The notes under the pieces were generated by a model that worked only from the letters and a program-made list of their open reading frames with translations, ran no database searches and was not told where the DNA came from. Of a DNA stretch of 44,487 bases, positions 9,056-17,054 are shown in pieces. Numbering within the stretch: position 1 is the stretch's first letter; every line of letters begins with the position of its first letter. A program made the translations under genes and the position numbers. Source of the stretch: Acidobacteriota bacterium. Lineage in GTDB: Bacteria > Acidobacteriota > Terriglobia > Terriglobales > Acidobacteriaceae. The stretch lies in assembly GCA_019351975.1 (NCBI GenBank), contig JABBOG010000018.1, positions 19,462-63,948 on the forward strand, written 5' to 3'.

Positions 9056-10146
9056 GATGCGGCGGCGACCGGTGTGGGACGGGGGCGCACGGGAGTGTCG
9101 GGAGGAGCGTTGGGATCGAGGCGTGTGGAGGGGCGGCTGAGTGCGTGGCGGATGGCGCGGATGAGGGTGGGTGAGTCGTTGAGGCTTGCGGCGCGCGAGA
9201 GCTGCATGCCGAGCGCGGCGGCCTGAGCCTTGAAGTCGATGTCGATGTCGTAGAGGATCTCGACGTGATCGCAGAGGAAGCCGACGGGCTGGAGGACGAC
9301 GGCTTTGTGGCCGGCTTCTGCGAGGGCCTTGAGGGTGTCGGGAACGGTGGGGCCGATCCAAGGAGCGCCGGCGATGCCCTGGCTCTGGAAGGCGAAGAAC
9401 CAGCCGTCGTCGGTGAGGCCGAGGGGGCGGAGGGCTTTGGCGATGGCGATGGCGGTCTGTTTGCACTCGACCGGATAGGGGTCGGGCTCCTGGGCTTGTC
9501 CGTAGTTCTGGATGCCGTCGGCGGGTACGGGCGCGCCGGGTCGGGCGGAGGGGCTGGCGGGGTTGCTGACGGTGCCGGACATGATGGTGCGGCAGGGGAC
9601 GGCGTGGGCGGTGAAGAGGATAGGGACGCGGGTCTGGGTGGCGGCGCAGGCTTCTGCCCAGGCGGGCCACATGCGCTCAGCGAAGGCCTGGGCGAGGAGC
9701 GGCTCGTCGGCCCAGCCGGCGATGAAGTCGACGGTGAAGCTGTCGCCGACGGCTTCCATGAGAGCGCGGCGGTAGAGGCCGGTGGAGGTGCGGGAGTTCT
9801 GGGGAGCGAGGCAGAGGACGCGTGCGTGCTGGATGCCGTCGGACTTCATCTGCGCGACGACGTCGGCGATGTAGGGGTGCCAGTTGCGCATGCCGACGTA
9901 GACGTTCTGGCCGAGGAGGTCGCTGAGCAGGCGGCCCTGGAGGAGGGTCCAGCGAGTGAGCGGTGGGCCGTCGGGGAGGGGCTCGTCGCGGAGGCCGATC
10001 TCGGCGTAGCGGTGCTGGAGTTCCTGCACGACTTCGGCGGGCATGGGGCGGCCGCCGGTGACCTTGTGCAGGTAGTCGGCCATCTGGCTGAGGGTGTCGG
10101 GCGTGCCGTGGGCGAGAAGAAGCGTTGCGGAGGTGTTATCGGACAT
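9052..10146 (-). CDS. hemH: Ferrochelatase
   Basis: It inserts ferrous iron into the porphyrin to give heme (or coproheme). The 364-residue protein carries the N-terminal LLAHGTPDTLSQM block and the YVGMRNWHPYIAD block. The catalytic histidine is His181 in FTAHAVP. A FQSQGIAGAPWIGPTV block follows, and the second catalytic acid is Glu296 in PVGFLCDHVEILYD. There is no C-terminal 2Fe-2S cysteine extension. Residues about 190-222 form a longer Pro/Gly-rich insert than in the compact Bacillus enzyme. The ATG at 10144-10146 lies inside the end of hemE, an 11-base overlap, and the gene ends with an ATGA overlap onto hemY. The order hemE-hemH-hemY matches the classic Bacillus subtilis operon. Confidence 0.94.
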   Translation of the reverse strand: MSDNTSATLLLAHGTPDTLSQMADYLHKVTGGRPMPAEVVQELQHRYAEIGLRDEPLPDGPPLTRWTLLQGRLLSDLLGQNVYVGMRNWHPYIADVVAQMKSDGIQHARVLCLAPQNSRTSTGLYRRALMEAVGDSFTVDFIAGWADEPLLAQAFAERMWPAWAEACAATQTRVPILFTAHAVPCRTIMSGTVSNPASPSARPGAPVPADGIQNYGQAQEPDPYPVECKQTAIAIAKALRPLGLTDDGWFFAFQSQGIAGAPWIGPTVPDTLKALAEAGHKAVVLQPVGFLCDHVEILYDIDIDFKAQAAALGMQLSRAASLNDSPTLIRAIRHALSRPSTRLDPNAPPDTPVRPRPTPVAAAS

Positions 10147-11302
10147 GGGTAGACTCCCCGGGGCGGGCTTGTGCTGAGGCTGCAGCGCCGAATTGCTTGA
10201 CCCATTCGACGACGCGGATGACGTTCTCGACGGGAGTTTCGGGGACGATGCCGTGGCCGAGGTTGAAGATGTGTCCGGGGCGACCGGCGGCGAGGTTGAG
10301 GACCTCACGAACGCGGGCTTCGAGGACGGCTTCGGGTGCGAAGAGGGTGATGGGGTCGAGGTTGCCCTGGACGGCACAGCCGGGGCCGACGGCGCGCCAG
10401 CCTTCGTCGAGGGGGATGCGCCAGTCGAGGCCGATGACGTCGGCGGTGGTCTCGCGCATGGAGGGGAGGAGCGAGGCGGTATCGACGCCGAAGTAGATGA
10501 CGGGGACGCCGAGGGCTTTGACGCGCTGGATGAGCTCGGTGGTGGGAGCGAGGCAGTATTGGCGGTAGTCCGCGACGGAGAGAGCGCCGGCCCAGGAGTC
10601 GAAGATCTGGATAACGTCGGCGCCGGCTTCGACCTGCTGCGCGGCGTAGGCGACGAGCACGGTGACGAGCTTCTCCATGAGGAGCGGCCATGCGGCGTCA
10701 CCGGCGTACATGAGCTTTTTGGTGTGGATGTAGTTGCGCGAGCTGCCGCCTTCGATCATGTAGCTGGCGAGGGTGAAGGGAGCGCCGCAGAAGCCGATGA
10801 TGCCGAGGTGGTCGCCGTCGTGGCGGGGAGCGGCGAAGTGGGCGGCAACTTTTTCGATGGCGTTGGCGACGTACTGGAGCTCGTCGACGCGGTCGGTGCG
10901 GAGGGACTGGATGTGTTCGAGGGAGCGGATGGGCGTGTGGACGACGGGGCCTTCGCCGGCGACGAACTCGAAGTCGAGACCCATGGGTGTGAAGGGAAGC
11001 AGAAGGTCGGCGAAGATAATGGCGGCGTCGACACCGAGGCGCTCGGCGGCGGTGATGGTGACTTCGGCGGCGATGTTGGGGGAGCGGCAGATTTCGAGCA
11101 GGGAGTGGTGCTTGCGGACGGCCATGTACTCGGGCATGTAGCGACCGGCCTGACGCAGAAACCAGACGGGTGTGCGGTCGACGGGCTGGCGGAGACAGGC
11201 GCGGATGAAGCGGCTGCTGCCTTCGGGATGCGAATCGAGGACGGCAGGGTGTTGTTCAGGCTGGATCAAAGTGGATGAAACTCCTGAAGTTAAGGGTAGC
11301 AT
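10136..11302 (-). CDS. hemE: Uroporphyrinogen decarboxylase
   Basis: It removes the four acetate carboxyls of uroporphyrinogen III to give coproporphyrinogen III. The 388-residue product shows the family signature RTPVWFLRQAGRYMPEY, then IFADLLLPFTPMGLDFEF, GFCGAPFTLASYMIEGG, QIFDSWAGALS, VIYFGVD, VQGNLDP and FNLGHGIVPETPVENV. The ATG at 11300-11302 gives an N-terminus about 30 residues longer than E. coli HemE and lacks a good ribosome-binding site. An in-frame TTG at codon 12 (11269) is preceded by AGGAG about ten bases upstream and could be the true start. This is the first gene of the operon hemE-hemH-hemY-mqnC-like. Its promoter should lie in the 213-base gap shared with the divergent pyrophosphatase gene. 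Confidence 0.95.
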   Translation of the reverse strand: MLPLTSGVSSTLIQPEQHPAVLDSHPEGSSRFIRACLRQPVDRTPVWFLRQAGRYMPEYMAVRKHHSLLEICRSPNIAAEVTITAAERLGVDAAIIFADLLLPFTPMGLDFEFVAGEGPVVHTPIRSLEHIQSLRTDRVDELQYVANAIEKVAAHFAAPRHDGDHLGIIGFCGAPFTLASYMIEGGSSRNYIHTKKLMYAGDAAWPLLMEKLVTVLVAYAAQQVEAGADVIQIFDSWAGALSVADYRQYCLAPTTELIQRVKALGVPVIYFGVDTASLLPSMRETTADVIGLDWRIPLDEGWRAVGPGCAVQGNLDPITLFAPEAVLEARVREVLNLAAGRPGHIFNLGHGIVPETPVENVIRVVEWVKQFGAAASAQARPGESTHVR

Positions 11303-11515
11303 CCGCGGTGGGGTTTTCAGGGTGTGCGTGAGATGCGGGAACGGGATGCTTTTGTGGGATGCATAGGCTGAAGCCGATTTGCGTGGGACATGGTAGCGGC
11401 GGGACGGTAGACTAGAAGGGGATGTCCATGCCGGCGAGATGCACGTTGGAGTTTGTAGCCGGAGCAGCGTCAGCCTGCACTTGAATCTTTGAGAGAAGAA
11501 GAGACACGAAACCTT

Positions 11516-12058
11516 ATGCCGAATTACCTTGAGCTTCCGGTGGGTCAAAACTCGCCCGAGCTGGTGAACGCAGTCATCGAGATCCCCCTAGAGGGCATCA
11601 ATAAGTACGAGTATGACAAGAAGCTGCATGTATTCCGTTTGGACCGTAACTTGTTTTCGCCGGTCCATTATCCGGGCGATTATGGATTTATTCCGAGCAC
11701 GCTTGCGGAAGACGGCGATCCTCTGGACGTTCTGGTGCTGGTCGATGCGCCGAGCTTTACTGGATGTGTGCTTGAGGTCCGGCCGATCGGTGTGCTGGAC
11801 ATGATCGATCAGGGACAGCCGGATGAGAAGATTCTTGCGGTAGGTCACGGGAATCCGCGGTATGAGGATGTCAGCGAATACTCGCAGGTGTATCCGCATA
11901 TTTTGAAGGAGATCAAGCACTTCTTCTCGATCTACAAGGACCTCGAAGGGAAGCGGGTTGAGGTGCGTGGATGGAAGGATGCGACGGCGGCGCGCGAGAT
12001 TATTTCGAAGTCGCAGAAGGCGTTTGAAGCGAAGAAGAGCCAGGCCGTAGCGAAGTAA
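11516..12058 (+). CDS. ppa: Inorganic pyrophosphatase, family I
   Basis: This soluble enzyme hydrolyses pyrophosphate released by biosynthetic reactions. The 180-residue length is normal for bacterial family I. The signature DGDPLDVLV holds the metal-binding aspartates, and upstream blocks include VIEIPLEG, KYEYDK and FSPVHYPGDYGFIPST, while HFFSIYKDLEGK lies near the C-terminus. The start ATG at 11516 gives the standard MPNYLELPVG N-terminus; an in-frame TTG at 11489 would add nine residues not found in the family. A purine-rich stretch (about 11490-11505) precedes the ATG but is not a textbook Shine-Dalgarno sequence. It is divergent from hemE and convergent with the permease, with a hairpin terminator between. 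Confidence 0.96.
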   Translation: MPNYLELPVGQNSPELVNAVIEIPLEGINKYEYDKKLHVFRLDRNLFSPVHYPGDYGFIPSTLAEDGDPLDVLVLVDAPSFTGCVLEVRPIGVLDMIDQGQPDEKILAVGHGNPRYEDVSEYSQVYPHILKEIKHFFSIYKDLEGKRVEVRGWKDATAAREIISKSQKAFEAKKSQAVAK

Positions 12059-12084
12059 GTACAAGCGGTATGTGCGTGATGAGG

Positions 12085-12117
12085 GAAGCCTGCGAGTGGT
12101 TGAGCGCAGGCTTCTTT
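12085..12117. terminator. Shared hairpin between ppa and the APC permease
   Basis: A perfect ten-base-pair stem (12085-12094 with 12105-12114) with a ten-base loop is followed on the + strand by TTTCGT. It starts 27 bases after the ppa stop and 3 bases before the permease's last codon on the opposite strand. It most likely terminates ppa and may block read-through in both directions. Confidence 0.75.
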
Positions 12118-12119
12118 CG

Positions 12120-13412
12120 TTATGCGAGAGGTGGCTTTCGCAGGTACTCCGTGAGCGCGTAGATGAGTGCGCCGACGATGGCGATGGAGACGGAGAAGAC
12201 GAGGGCGTTGAGGCCGAGGATGCGCTCATTGCGCGCTGCCCACAGGGCGAACGCGATGAGGAGCGCGGGACCGATGCCGGTTGCGATGGCGCCGATCGTG
12301 CCACCGGGGATTCGGAACGGCCGCGCGAGGTTTGGTTCACGGAGGCGCATCACAACGAGTGCAACGAACTCAAGAAGAAGCGACGCGCCGTAGAGTACAA
12401 GGTCGATGGAGATGAGGCGCTCGAAGGTGAAACGCAGGGCGAGGGCCCATACGACGGCGCACAGGAGAACGCTGACCCAAGGCACGCCGCGATCTGTGCG
12501 GCGCAGTAGAAGCCTGGGTAGAAGACCGTCTTCGGCAAGCGCGAAGGGGACGCGGGAGTAGCTCATCATGAGGGGATTGAACATGCCGACGCCGTTGATC
12601 ATGCCGCCTGCGACGACGGCGAGTGCGAGGATCGGGCCGCTGAGGGTTCGTGCAGCGTCGGTCCATGCGCCGGTGGAGAAGCGGTCGGCTGCGAGACCGG
12701 CGAGACCGACGGCGGCGAGGGGAAGAATGTATGTGACGGCGACGAGGAGGGCGGCACCGATCATCGCGCGCGGATAGTTGCGCTGCGGGTTTTCGACCTC
12801 CTGTGCGATGGTGCTGGCGTTGTCCCAACCCATGTAGTTCCACATCGTGATGACGACGGCCCCGGCGAGATCTGGAGCGCTGACCGGCGCGAGCAGGGCG
12901 CCGGTGCCGTGGCCGTGCCACGACCACAAAGCGGCGGCGATGAGAACGACGAAGGGGGCAAGTAAGGCGCAGAAGAGCAGGATGGAGCCGCGTCCGATGC
13001 TGCGCGCACCGAAGAGATTCCACAGGACGCAGCCGAGGATGACGGCGAGAGCCCATGCGGTGCCGCGATATCCGGCGGTCCACGAGGGGGCGAACCGGCT
13101 GAGATAGAGAACGAAGATGGTGGGGTAGATGGCCATGTCAAAGACGCTGGCGGCGAGGGAGAGCCAGGCCTCCTGAAAGCCCCAGAAGCGACCCATGGCG
13201 CGGTGGACCCAGACGTAGTAGCCGCCTTCGGCGGGGATGGAGCTGGCGAGTTCGCCGACCATGAGGGAGGTAGGCAGGCTCCAGAGGATGGGAACAAGGG
13301 CGAGAATGACGAGCGCGCGCCAGTAGCCAGCCTTGCCGATGACGTCTTCGAGGCCGTAGGGGCCGCCGGCGACCATAAAGTAGGTTGCGGCGATGAGCGG
13401 CAAGAGTCGCAT
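12120..13412 (-). CDS. APC-superfamily amino-acid/polyamine permease
   Basis: The 430-residue integral membrane transporter has about 12 hydrophobic segments in the LeuT fold. The first helix carries the unwound motif AGGPYGLED, typical of the basic amino-acid/polyamine and plant PUT/LAT-like branch (it replaces GxG of other APC members). SSIPAEGGYYVWVHRAMG and WNYMGWDNASTIAQEVENPQRNYPRA are conserved blocks of the family. The substrate cannot be fixed. The ATG at 13410-13412 has no Shine-Dalgarno sequence. The frame stays open upstream, where an AAGGAG (13486-13491) sits seven bases before an in-frame ATA codon at 13478, so translation may start there and add 22 residues. The gene is alone on its strand, converging with ppa and divergent from tRNA-Ser. 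Confidence 0.88.
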   Translation of the reverse strand: MRLLPLIAATYFMVAGGPYGLEDVIGKAGYWRALVILALVPILWSLPTSLMVGELASSIPAEGGYYVWVHRAMGRFWGFQEAWLSLAASVFDMAIYPTIFVLYLSRFAPSWTAGYRGTAWALAVILGCVLWNLFGARSIGRGSILLFCALLAPFVVLIAAALWSWHGHGTGALLAPVSAPDLAGAVVITMWNYMGWDNASTIAQEVENPQRNYPRAMIGAALLVAVTYILPLAAVGLAGLAADRFSTGAWTDAARTLSGPILALAVVAGGMINGVGMFNPLMMSYSRVPFALAEDGLLPRLLLRRTDRGVPWVSVLLCAVVWALALRFTFERLISIDLVLYGASLLLEFVALVVMRLREPNLARPFRIPGGTIGAIATGIGPALLIAFALWAARNERILGLNALVFSVSIAIVGALIYALTEYLRKPPLA

Positions 13413-13550
13413 CCGGGTGGAGCGGCGTGAGGCGTTCCGAGAGTGGGGTGGTTCGGGCGTGTCTGCGGAGAGATGTATGGGGTTTCTCCTTGGGGGAATG
13501 CGCTCTTGCGAGAGGCTGTGGGTAAATCTTCGCAGATGCGACAGCAGATG

Positions 13551-13581
13551 TTTCCATCGGGGCGGTGTGGCAGGCTATAAT
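13551..13581 (+). promoter_or_regulatory. Sigma70-type promoter of tRNA-Ser(GCT)
   Basis: A perfect -10 hexamer TATAAT lies at 13576-13581, with a 4-of-6 -35 match (TTTCCA, 13551-13556) at 19-base spacing. The expected start, near 13588, is about nine bases before the tRNA 5' end. The call is by pattern and position only. Confidence 0.6.
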
Positions 13582-13596
13582 CGTGTCTGACTTGCA

Positions 13597-13689
13597 GGAG
13601 AGTTGGCCGAGTGGCTGAAGGCGGCGGTTTGCTAAACCGTTATAGGATCAAAAGTTCTATCGGGGGTTCGAATCCCCCACTCTCCGCCA
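13597..13689 (+). tRNA. tRNA-Ser(GCT)
   Basis: It folds as a class II tRNA. The seven-pair acceptor stem joins GGAGAGT (13597-13603) to ACTCTCC (13679-13685). The anticodon GCT is at 13631-13633 in a seven-base loop, and the long variable arm closes with ATAG/CTAT. The TPsiC arm has GGTTCGAATCC. The discriminator is G, and CCA (13687-13689) is encoded. It reads AGC/AGU serine codons. A second serine tRNA lies inverted at 28.2 kb. Confidence 0.96.
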
Positions 13690-13934
13690 TCCCTTTTGAG
13701 TCGAGGCATGCGTTTGCCTCACGTTCCCGGCGGAGCCATGCAGACCGCCTCAGACCGCATCTTTGGCGTCGCGACGTCTGCGCAGACATCTGAGAGTCGC
13801 ATTGCGCTGCCTGATTTCCAGCGTTCCTATCATAAAAACTGCTCTGTAAGGGTATCCGCGCACGAAGCCTTGCTCGCGAACAAGGACCGATCGAACGTCC
13901 GTTTCCCAGCTTGCAGCGCTGCGGATGGTATGTG

Positions 13935-15095
13935 TCAAAATTCCGTCATGACTCTCGAGCCATCGGCGGTCACTGCTACAAGGTCGCAATGCCGAACTCC
14001 GCCGTAGCCGTCGAAGTACGCCGCAGGCTCGAGATTGAAGGTCATCCCTACCTCGAGCACGTCGTCCGACATCGGGTGAATTCGCGGTCTGCCGTTGGAG
14101 TTTGCCGCAGCAAAACCCACACCGTGGCCCGCCGCATGCTTGAACGCCGAACCCAACCCGTGCTGTTCCATGACTGATCGCACAGCAGTATCCACGTCGC
14201 GACCCAATACCTTTGGTCGGATGGCTTTCAACCCTGCTGCGCGAGCCTCCATGATCGCCTTAAACATCTCCTTCTGCCGCTCGGACGGCTCGCCCGTTGT
14301 GAAGGTTCGGGTGAGGTCCGTCCAGTAGCCGTCGGCGCAGGTATTGGCATGGATCATCACAAGGTCGCCCTGCTCGATCACGCGTTGACGTGTCCTTGCA
14401 TAGGCCGCCGCCGCTTTGGCTGCGTTCGGCCCTGACATGCAGAAGAAGTACCCGTAGCTTCGTTGCAGCGGCAGCGCCTCGGACGTCTCTTCGAACGCAG
14501 CCTGCACCGTGGCGGCCACCTGCGTCTCGCGCAACCCGGCGGCAATGCACGCATTCGCTTTGGCAAATCCTACCGCAGCAACGTGACAGGCGGTCTGCAT
14601 CACGTCAAGCTCTTTTGGCGTCTTTGCAGCTTTGAGTGTTTCGATCATCTCGTCGCAACTCTCAAACACCGCTTGCGGCAGCATCTGCCGCAGCAGGGTC
14701 AGAAGGGATGAGCGAAATTGACTTGATACCGCATAAGTCGCCGGCTGCATCCCTTCCTTCGTCAGTACGCCGATGCGCGCTCGCCCGAGCTCCTTGGTAG
14801 CAGATCGCAGCTTCTCCGCTAATTGGGCAAGTGGGCTCTCCAGCGTATGCAGCCCTGCTGGCTTGTAGGCAATCAACTTCGCATCCGAGGTTTTTTGCGC
14901 GATTTCCAACTCATCTTCTGGCAGAACAACCTTTACTTCTCCGTCTGAGTGAAATACCGCCACGCTAGCCCCCATTACCGGCCAATAACCCGTCAGAAGC
15001 AGCACTTCCGAAGCCGAGCTGCATATCAGCGCATCGTGGGAAGACGCCTTGAGCGCTTCCACCAAACGTGTCCGTCTCTCCGCATCAACTGCCAT
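13935..15095 (-). CDS. M24-fold (Xaa-Pro peptidase-like) protein with altered metal ligands
   Basis: The 386-residue protein has a creatinase/prolidase-type N-terminal domain (about 1-150) and a C-terminal pita-bread domain (about 160-386). Conserved blocks are KTPKELDVMQTA, GDLVMIH, DGYWTDLTRTFTTGEP, AAGHGVGF, NLEPAAYFDGYGGVRHCDLVAVT. Dinuclear M24 peptidases use Asp, Asp, His, Glu, Glu. By alignment this protein keeps Asp260, His324 and Glu356 but has His249 for the first Asp and Cys370 for the last Glu. It may bind one metal, bind differently, or be a metal-independent creatinase-like hydrolase. The ATG at 15093-15095 starts the normal family N-terminus; the ribosome-binding site is weak. 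Its coding strand is G-rich while its tRNA-side neighbours show the opposite bias, hinting at a different history. Confidence 0.85.
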   Translation of the reverse strand: MAVDAERRTRLVEALKASSHDALICSSASEVLLLTGYWPVMGASVAVFHSDGEVKVVLPEDELEIAQKTSDAKLIAYKPAGLHTLESPLAQLAEKLRSATKELGRARIGVLTKEGMQPATYAVSSQFRSSLLTLLRQMLPQAVFESCDEMIETLKAAKTPKELDVMQTACHVAAVGFAKANACIAAGLRETQVAATVQAAFEETSEALPLQRSYGYFFCMSGPNAAKAAAAYARTRQRVIEQGDLVMIHANTCADGYWTDLTRTFTTGEPSERQKEMFKAIMEARAAGLKAIRPKVLGRDVDTAVRSVMEQHGLGSAFKHAAGHGVGFAAANSNGRPRIHPMSDDVLEVGMTFNLEPAAYFDGYGGVRHCDLVAVTADGSRVMTEF

Positions 15096-15473
15096 CTTGA
15101 GGCCCGCTTTCTGTAGATAGGTTCACCGCTGCGCGTGTGCGCGCCCTTGTTACATGGATGGCTTTTTATCGTAGGAAGATGTTTCTGTCGGCGTTTCGGC
15201 CATACGATCGCGCAAGAGAGATGATGCGCCGATCGGGTCTCTCATCCCGAGATCGTCCAGGACACAGAGATGGATCTCGGGAGGCCGGCGAGTCGTTATT
15301 GAGCGACAGCGATGGTTTGATTGCCTGTCCGTTTTCCCGCAGCGAGTGAAGATGCTCATCTGATAAGCAGCTGGCAAGCAGGTGGGCAAGCAAGCTCGGA
15401 GAGAGATTGATTCTCGCTATACGGATCGCTATAGTTTTGTTTGCTATAGAAACGATCGTCAGACGGAGCGCGA
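15096..15473. other. Gene-free divergent intergenic region
   Basis: This 378-base region lies between the M24-fold gene and the CE15 esterase, which diverge. Several frames are open, but none has a convincing start, codon pattern or known family. It contains a perfect ten-base inverted repeat (15245-15254/15273-15282) and three copies of a GCTATA core (15415-15449) about 25-60 bases before the esterase start. These are the best candidates for regulatory elements. Confidence 0.6.
15245..15282. repeat. Perfect 10-bp inverted repeat
   Basis: TCCCGAGATC (15245-15254) and its exact complement GATCTCGGGA (15273-15282) are separated by 18 bases. No T-run follows on either strand, so it is not a standard terminator. 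It lies 190 bases before the esterase gene and 150 bases before the M24-fold gene, and could be an operator or an mRNA hairpin. Confidence 0.6.
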
Positions 15474-17054
15474 ATGCAGCGGAAGAAACTACAGGAAAGA
15501 TGGCTACTTCTGGTTCGTTCAGGAATGATCGGGATCGCGAGTTTTTGGGGGGCGGGAGGATTGCTGGCGCAGACGGCACGGTATCCGCCACCGGTGAAGT
15601 TTACGGCAGAGCAGGACCATCAGAACATGATGGATCAGCTGGGAATCAAGACGCTGCGCGAGGGTCCGAGCGGGGATGAGAAGGCCGCGAACCACGCGAA
15701 CTACGATGAGTCGAAGGCGAATCCTTATCCTGATCTGCCGGACGCGTTGACGCTGGAGGATGGGAAGAAGGTTACGAACGCGGCGATGTGGTGGGACCAG
15801 CGGCGGCCGCAGTTGGTCGATTTATTCAGCAAGGATGTGTATGGCGAGGTGCCGAAGCATACGCCGAAGGTGACGTGGAAGGTGGTGGTGACCGATAAGG
15901 AACGCGTTGGGTTTCTGCCGGTGATTGCAACGAAGTTGGTGGGGCACGTGGACGACTCCGACTACCCGCTGATCCATGTGGACATACAGATGACGGTGGT
16001 GGTGCCGGCGAATGGGACGCATCCTGTGCCGCTGCTGATGATGTTCAGGAAGAGCGAATTGCCTGCTCCAGCACAGCCTCCGGAGCAGGATCTTGAGCGA
16101 ATCAATGCCGCGGTAAAGGCGATGCTGGTGGAGCGCGATCCTTCGTTGCAGCAGGTGTTTGAGACGTATCCGGCGTATAACCCGATTGCGTCTCAGGAGA
16201 AGGATCCCTTCGCTGGATTCGCGGCGATCATGGCGGGTGCGGATCCACCGACGGACCAGCAGTTGATTGCAGCTGGTTGGGGGTACGCGGCGATCGATCC
16301 GGTGAGTATCCAGGCGGACAATGGGGCTGGTTTGACGCGCGGAATCATAGGGTTGGTAAATCATGGGCAGCCGAGGAAACCTGACCAGTGGGGGGCACTG
16401 CGGGCGTGGGCGTGGGGTGCGGGGCGAGGGATGGATTACCTGGAGACCGATCCGGCGATCGATGCGAAACATGTTGGGATTGAAGGGGTTTCGCGATACG
16501 GGAAGGCAGCGCTGGTGACGATGGCGTTTGATCAGCGGTTTTATATGTCGCTGATTGGGTCTTCGGGGGAGGGCGGAGCGAAGCTGAACCGCCGGAACTG
16601 GGGCGAATCGGTGGAGAGTTTGACGGGCGGCGAGTATTACTGGATGGCAGGGAACTTCATGAAGTACGGAGCTTCGGAGGCGAGTTTTGGAGCGATGAAC
16701 GCCAGCAATCTGCCGGTGGATTCGCATGAGCTGATTGATCTCTGCGCGCCGCGTCTGGTGTTTGTGAGCTATGGGATTCCGGCGAAGGGAGACGCGAAGT
16801 GGTTGGATCAAAAGGGAAGTTATATGGCGGTGGTGGCTGCGCAGCCGGTGTATCGGCTGCTGGGAGCGCCGGCTCTGGGAGTGAGCGACGATTACAAGAC
16901 GGCGGAGATGCCGCCGGTGAACCACGGGCTGCTGGACGGAAAGCTGGCGTGGCGACAGGATGACGGCGGGCATACGGATGCGCCGAATGTGAAATATTTC
17001 ATTCAGTGGGCGGACCGGTGGATGGATTATCCGCCGAAGTTGCAGGGGAAGTAG
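15474..17054 (+). CDS. CE15 glucuronoyl methylesterase, exported
   Basis: This family cleaves ester bonds between lignin alcohols and 4-O-methyl-glucuronic acid of xylan, so the enzyme probably helps degrade plant cell wall. The 526-residue protein begins with a signal peptide (basic MQRKKLQER, hydrophobic core about 17-31, likely cleavage after LLAQ). The alpha/beta-hydrolase nucleophile is Ser340 in GVSRYGKAAL. GSSGEGGAK follows, with Glu366 a candidate acid. NWGESVESLTGGEYYW and ELIDLCAPRLVFVSYG are CE15 blocks, and His500 in GGHTDAPN is the likely base. It is longer than fungal enzymes because of inserts seen in bacterial CE15 members. The start is the ATG at 15474; the upstream purine-rich GACGGAGCG is only a weak ribosome-binding site. 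Its neighbour is a TonB-type receptor. The substrate assignment is by family only. Confidence 0.88.
   Translation: MQRKKLQERWLLLVRSGMIGIASFWGAGGLLAQTARYPPPVKFTAEQDHQNMMDQLGIKTLREGPSGDEKAANHANYDESKANPYPDLPDALTLEDGKKVTNAAMWWDQRRPQLVDLFSKDVYGEVPKHTPKVTWKVVVTDKERVGFLPVIATKLVGHVDDSDYPLIHVDIQMTVVVPANGTHPVPLLMMFRKSELPAPAQPPEQDLERINAAVKAMLVERDPSLQQVFETYPAYNPIASQEKDPFAGFAAIMAGADPPTDQQLIAAGWGYAAIDPVSIQADNGAGLTRGIIGLVNHGQPRKPDQWGALRAWAWGAGRGMDYLETDPAIDAKHVGIEGVSRYGKAALVTMAFDQRFYMSLIGSSGEGGAKLNRRNWGESVESLTGGEYYWMAGNFMKYGASEASFGAMNASNLPVDSHELIDLCAPRLVFVSYGIPAKGDAKWLDQKGSYMAVVAAQPVYRLLGAPALGVSDDYKTAEMPPVNHGLLDGKLAWRQDDGGHTDAPNVKYFIQWADRWMDYPPKLQGK

Noticed and set aside
7595-9670. A 691-codon frame extending hemY upstream
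   Set aside because: The first 205 codons are Arg/Pro/His-rich shadow of hemH; the ATG at 9055 starts the FAD motif and makes an ATGA overlap.
10136-11548. hemE starting at 11548 (470 residues)
   Set aside because: The extra 82 residues have no HemE homology and would overlap the divergent ppa start; 11302 or 11269 is more sensible.
13611-13793. 60-codon frame covering the tRNA
   Set aside because: It runs through tRNA-Ser(GCT), which explains the sequence.
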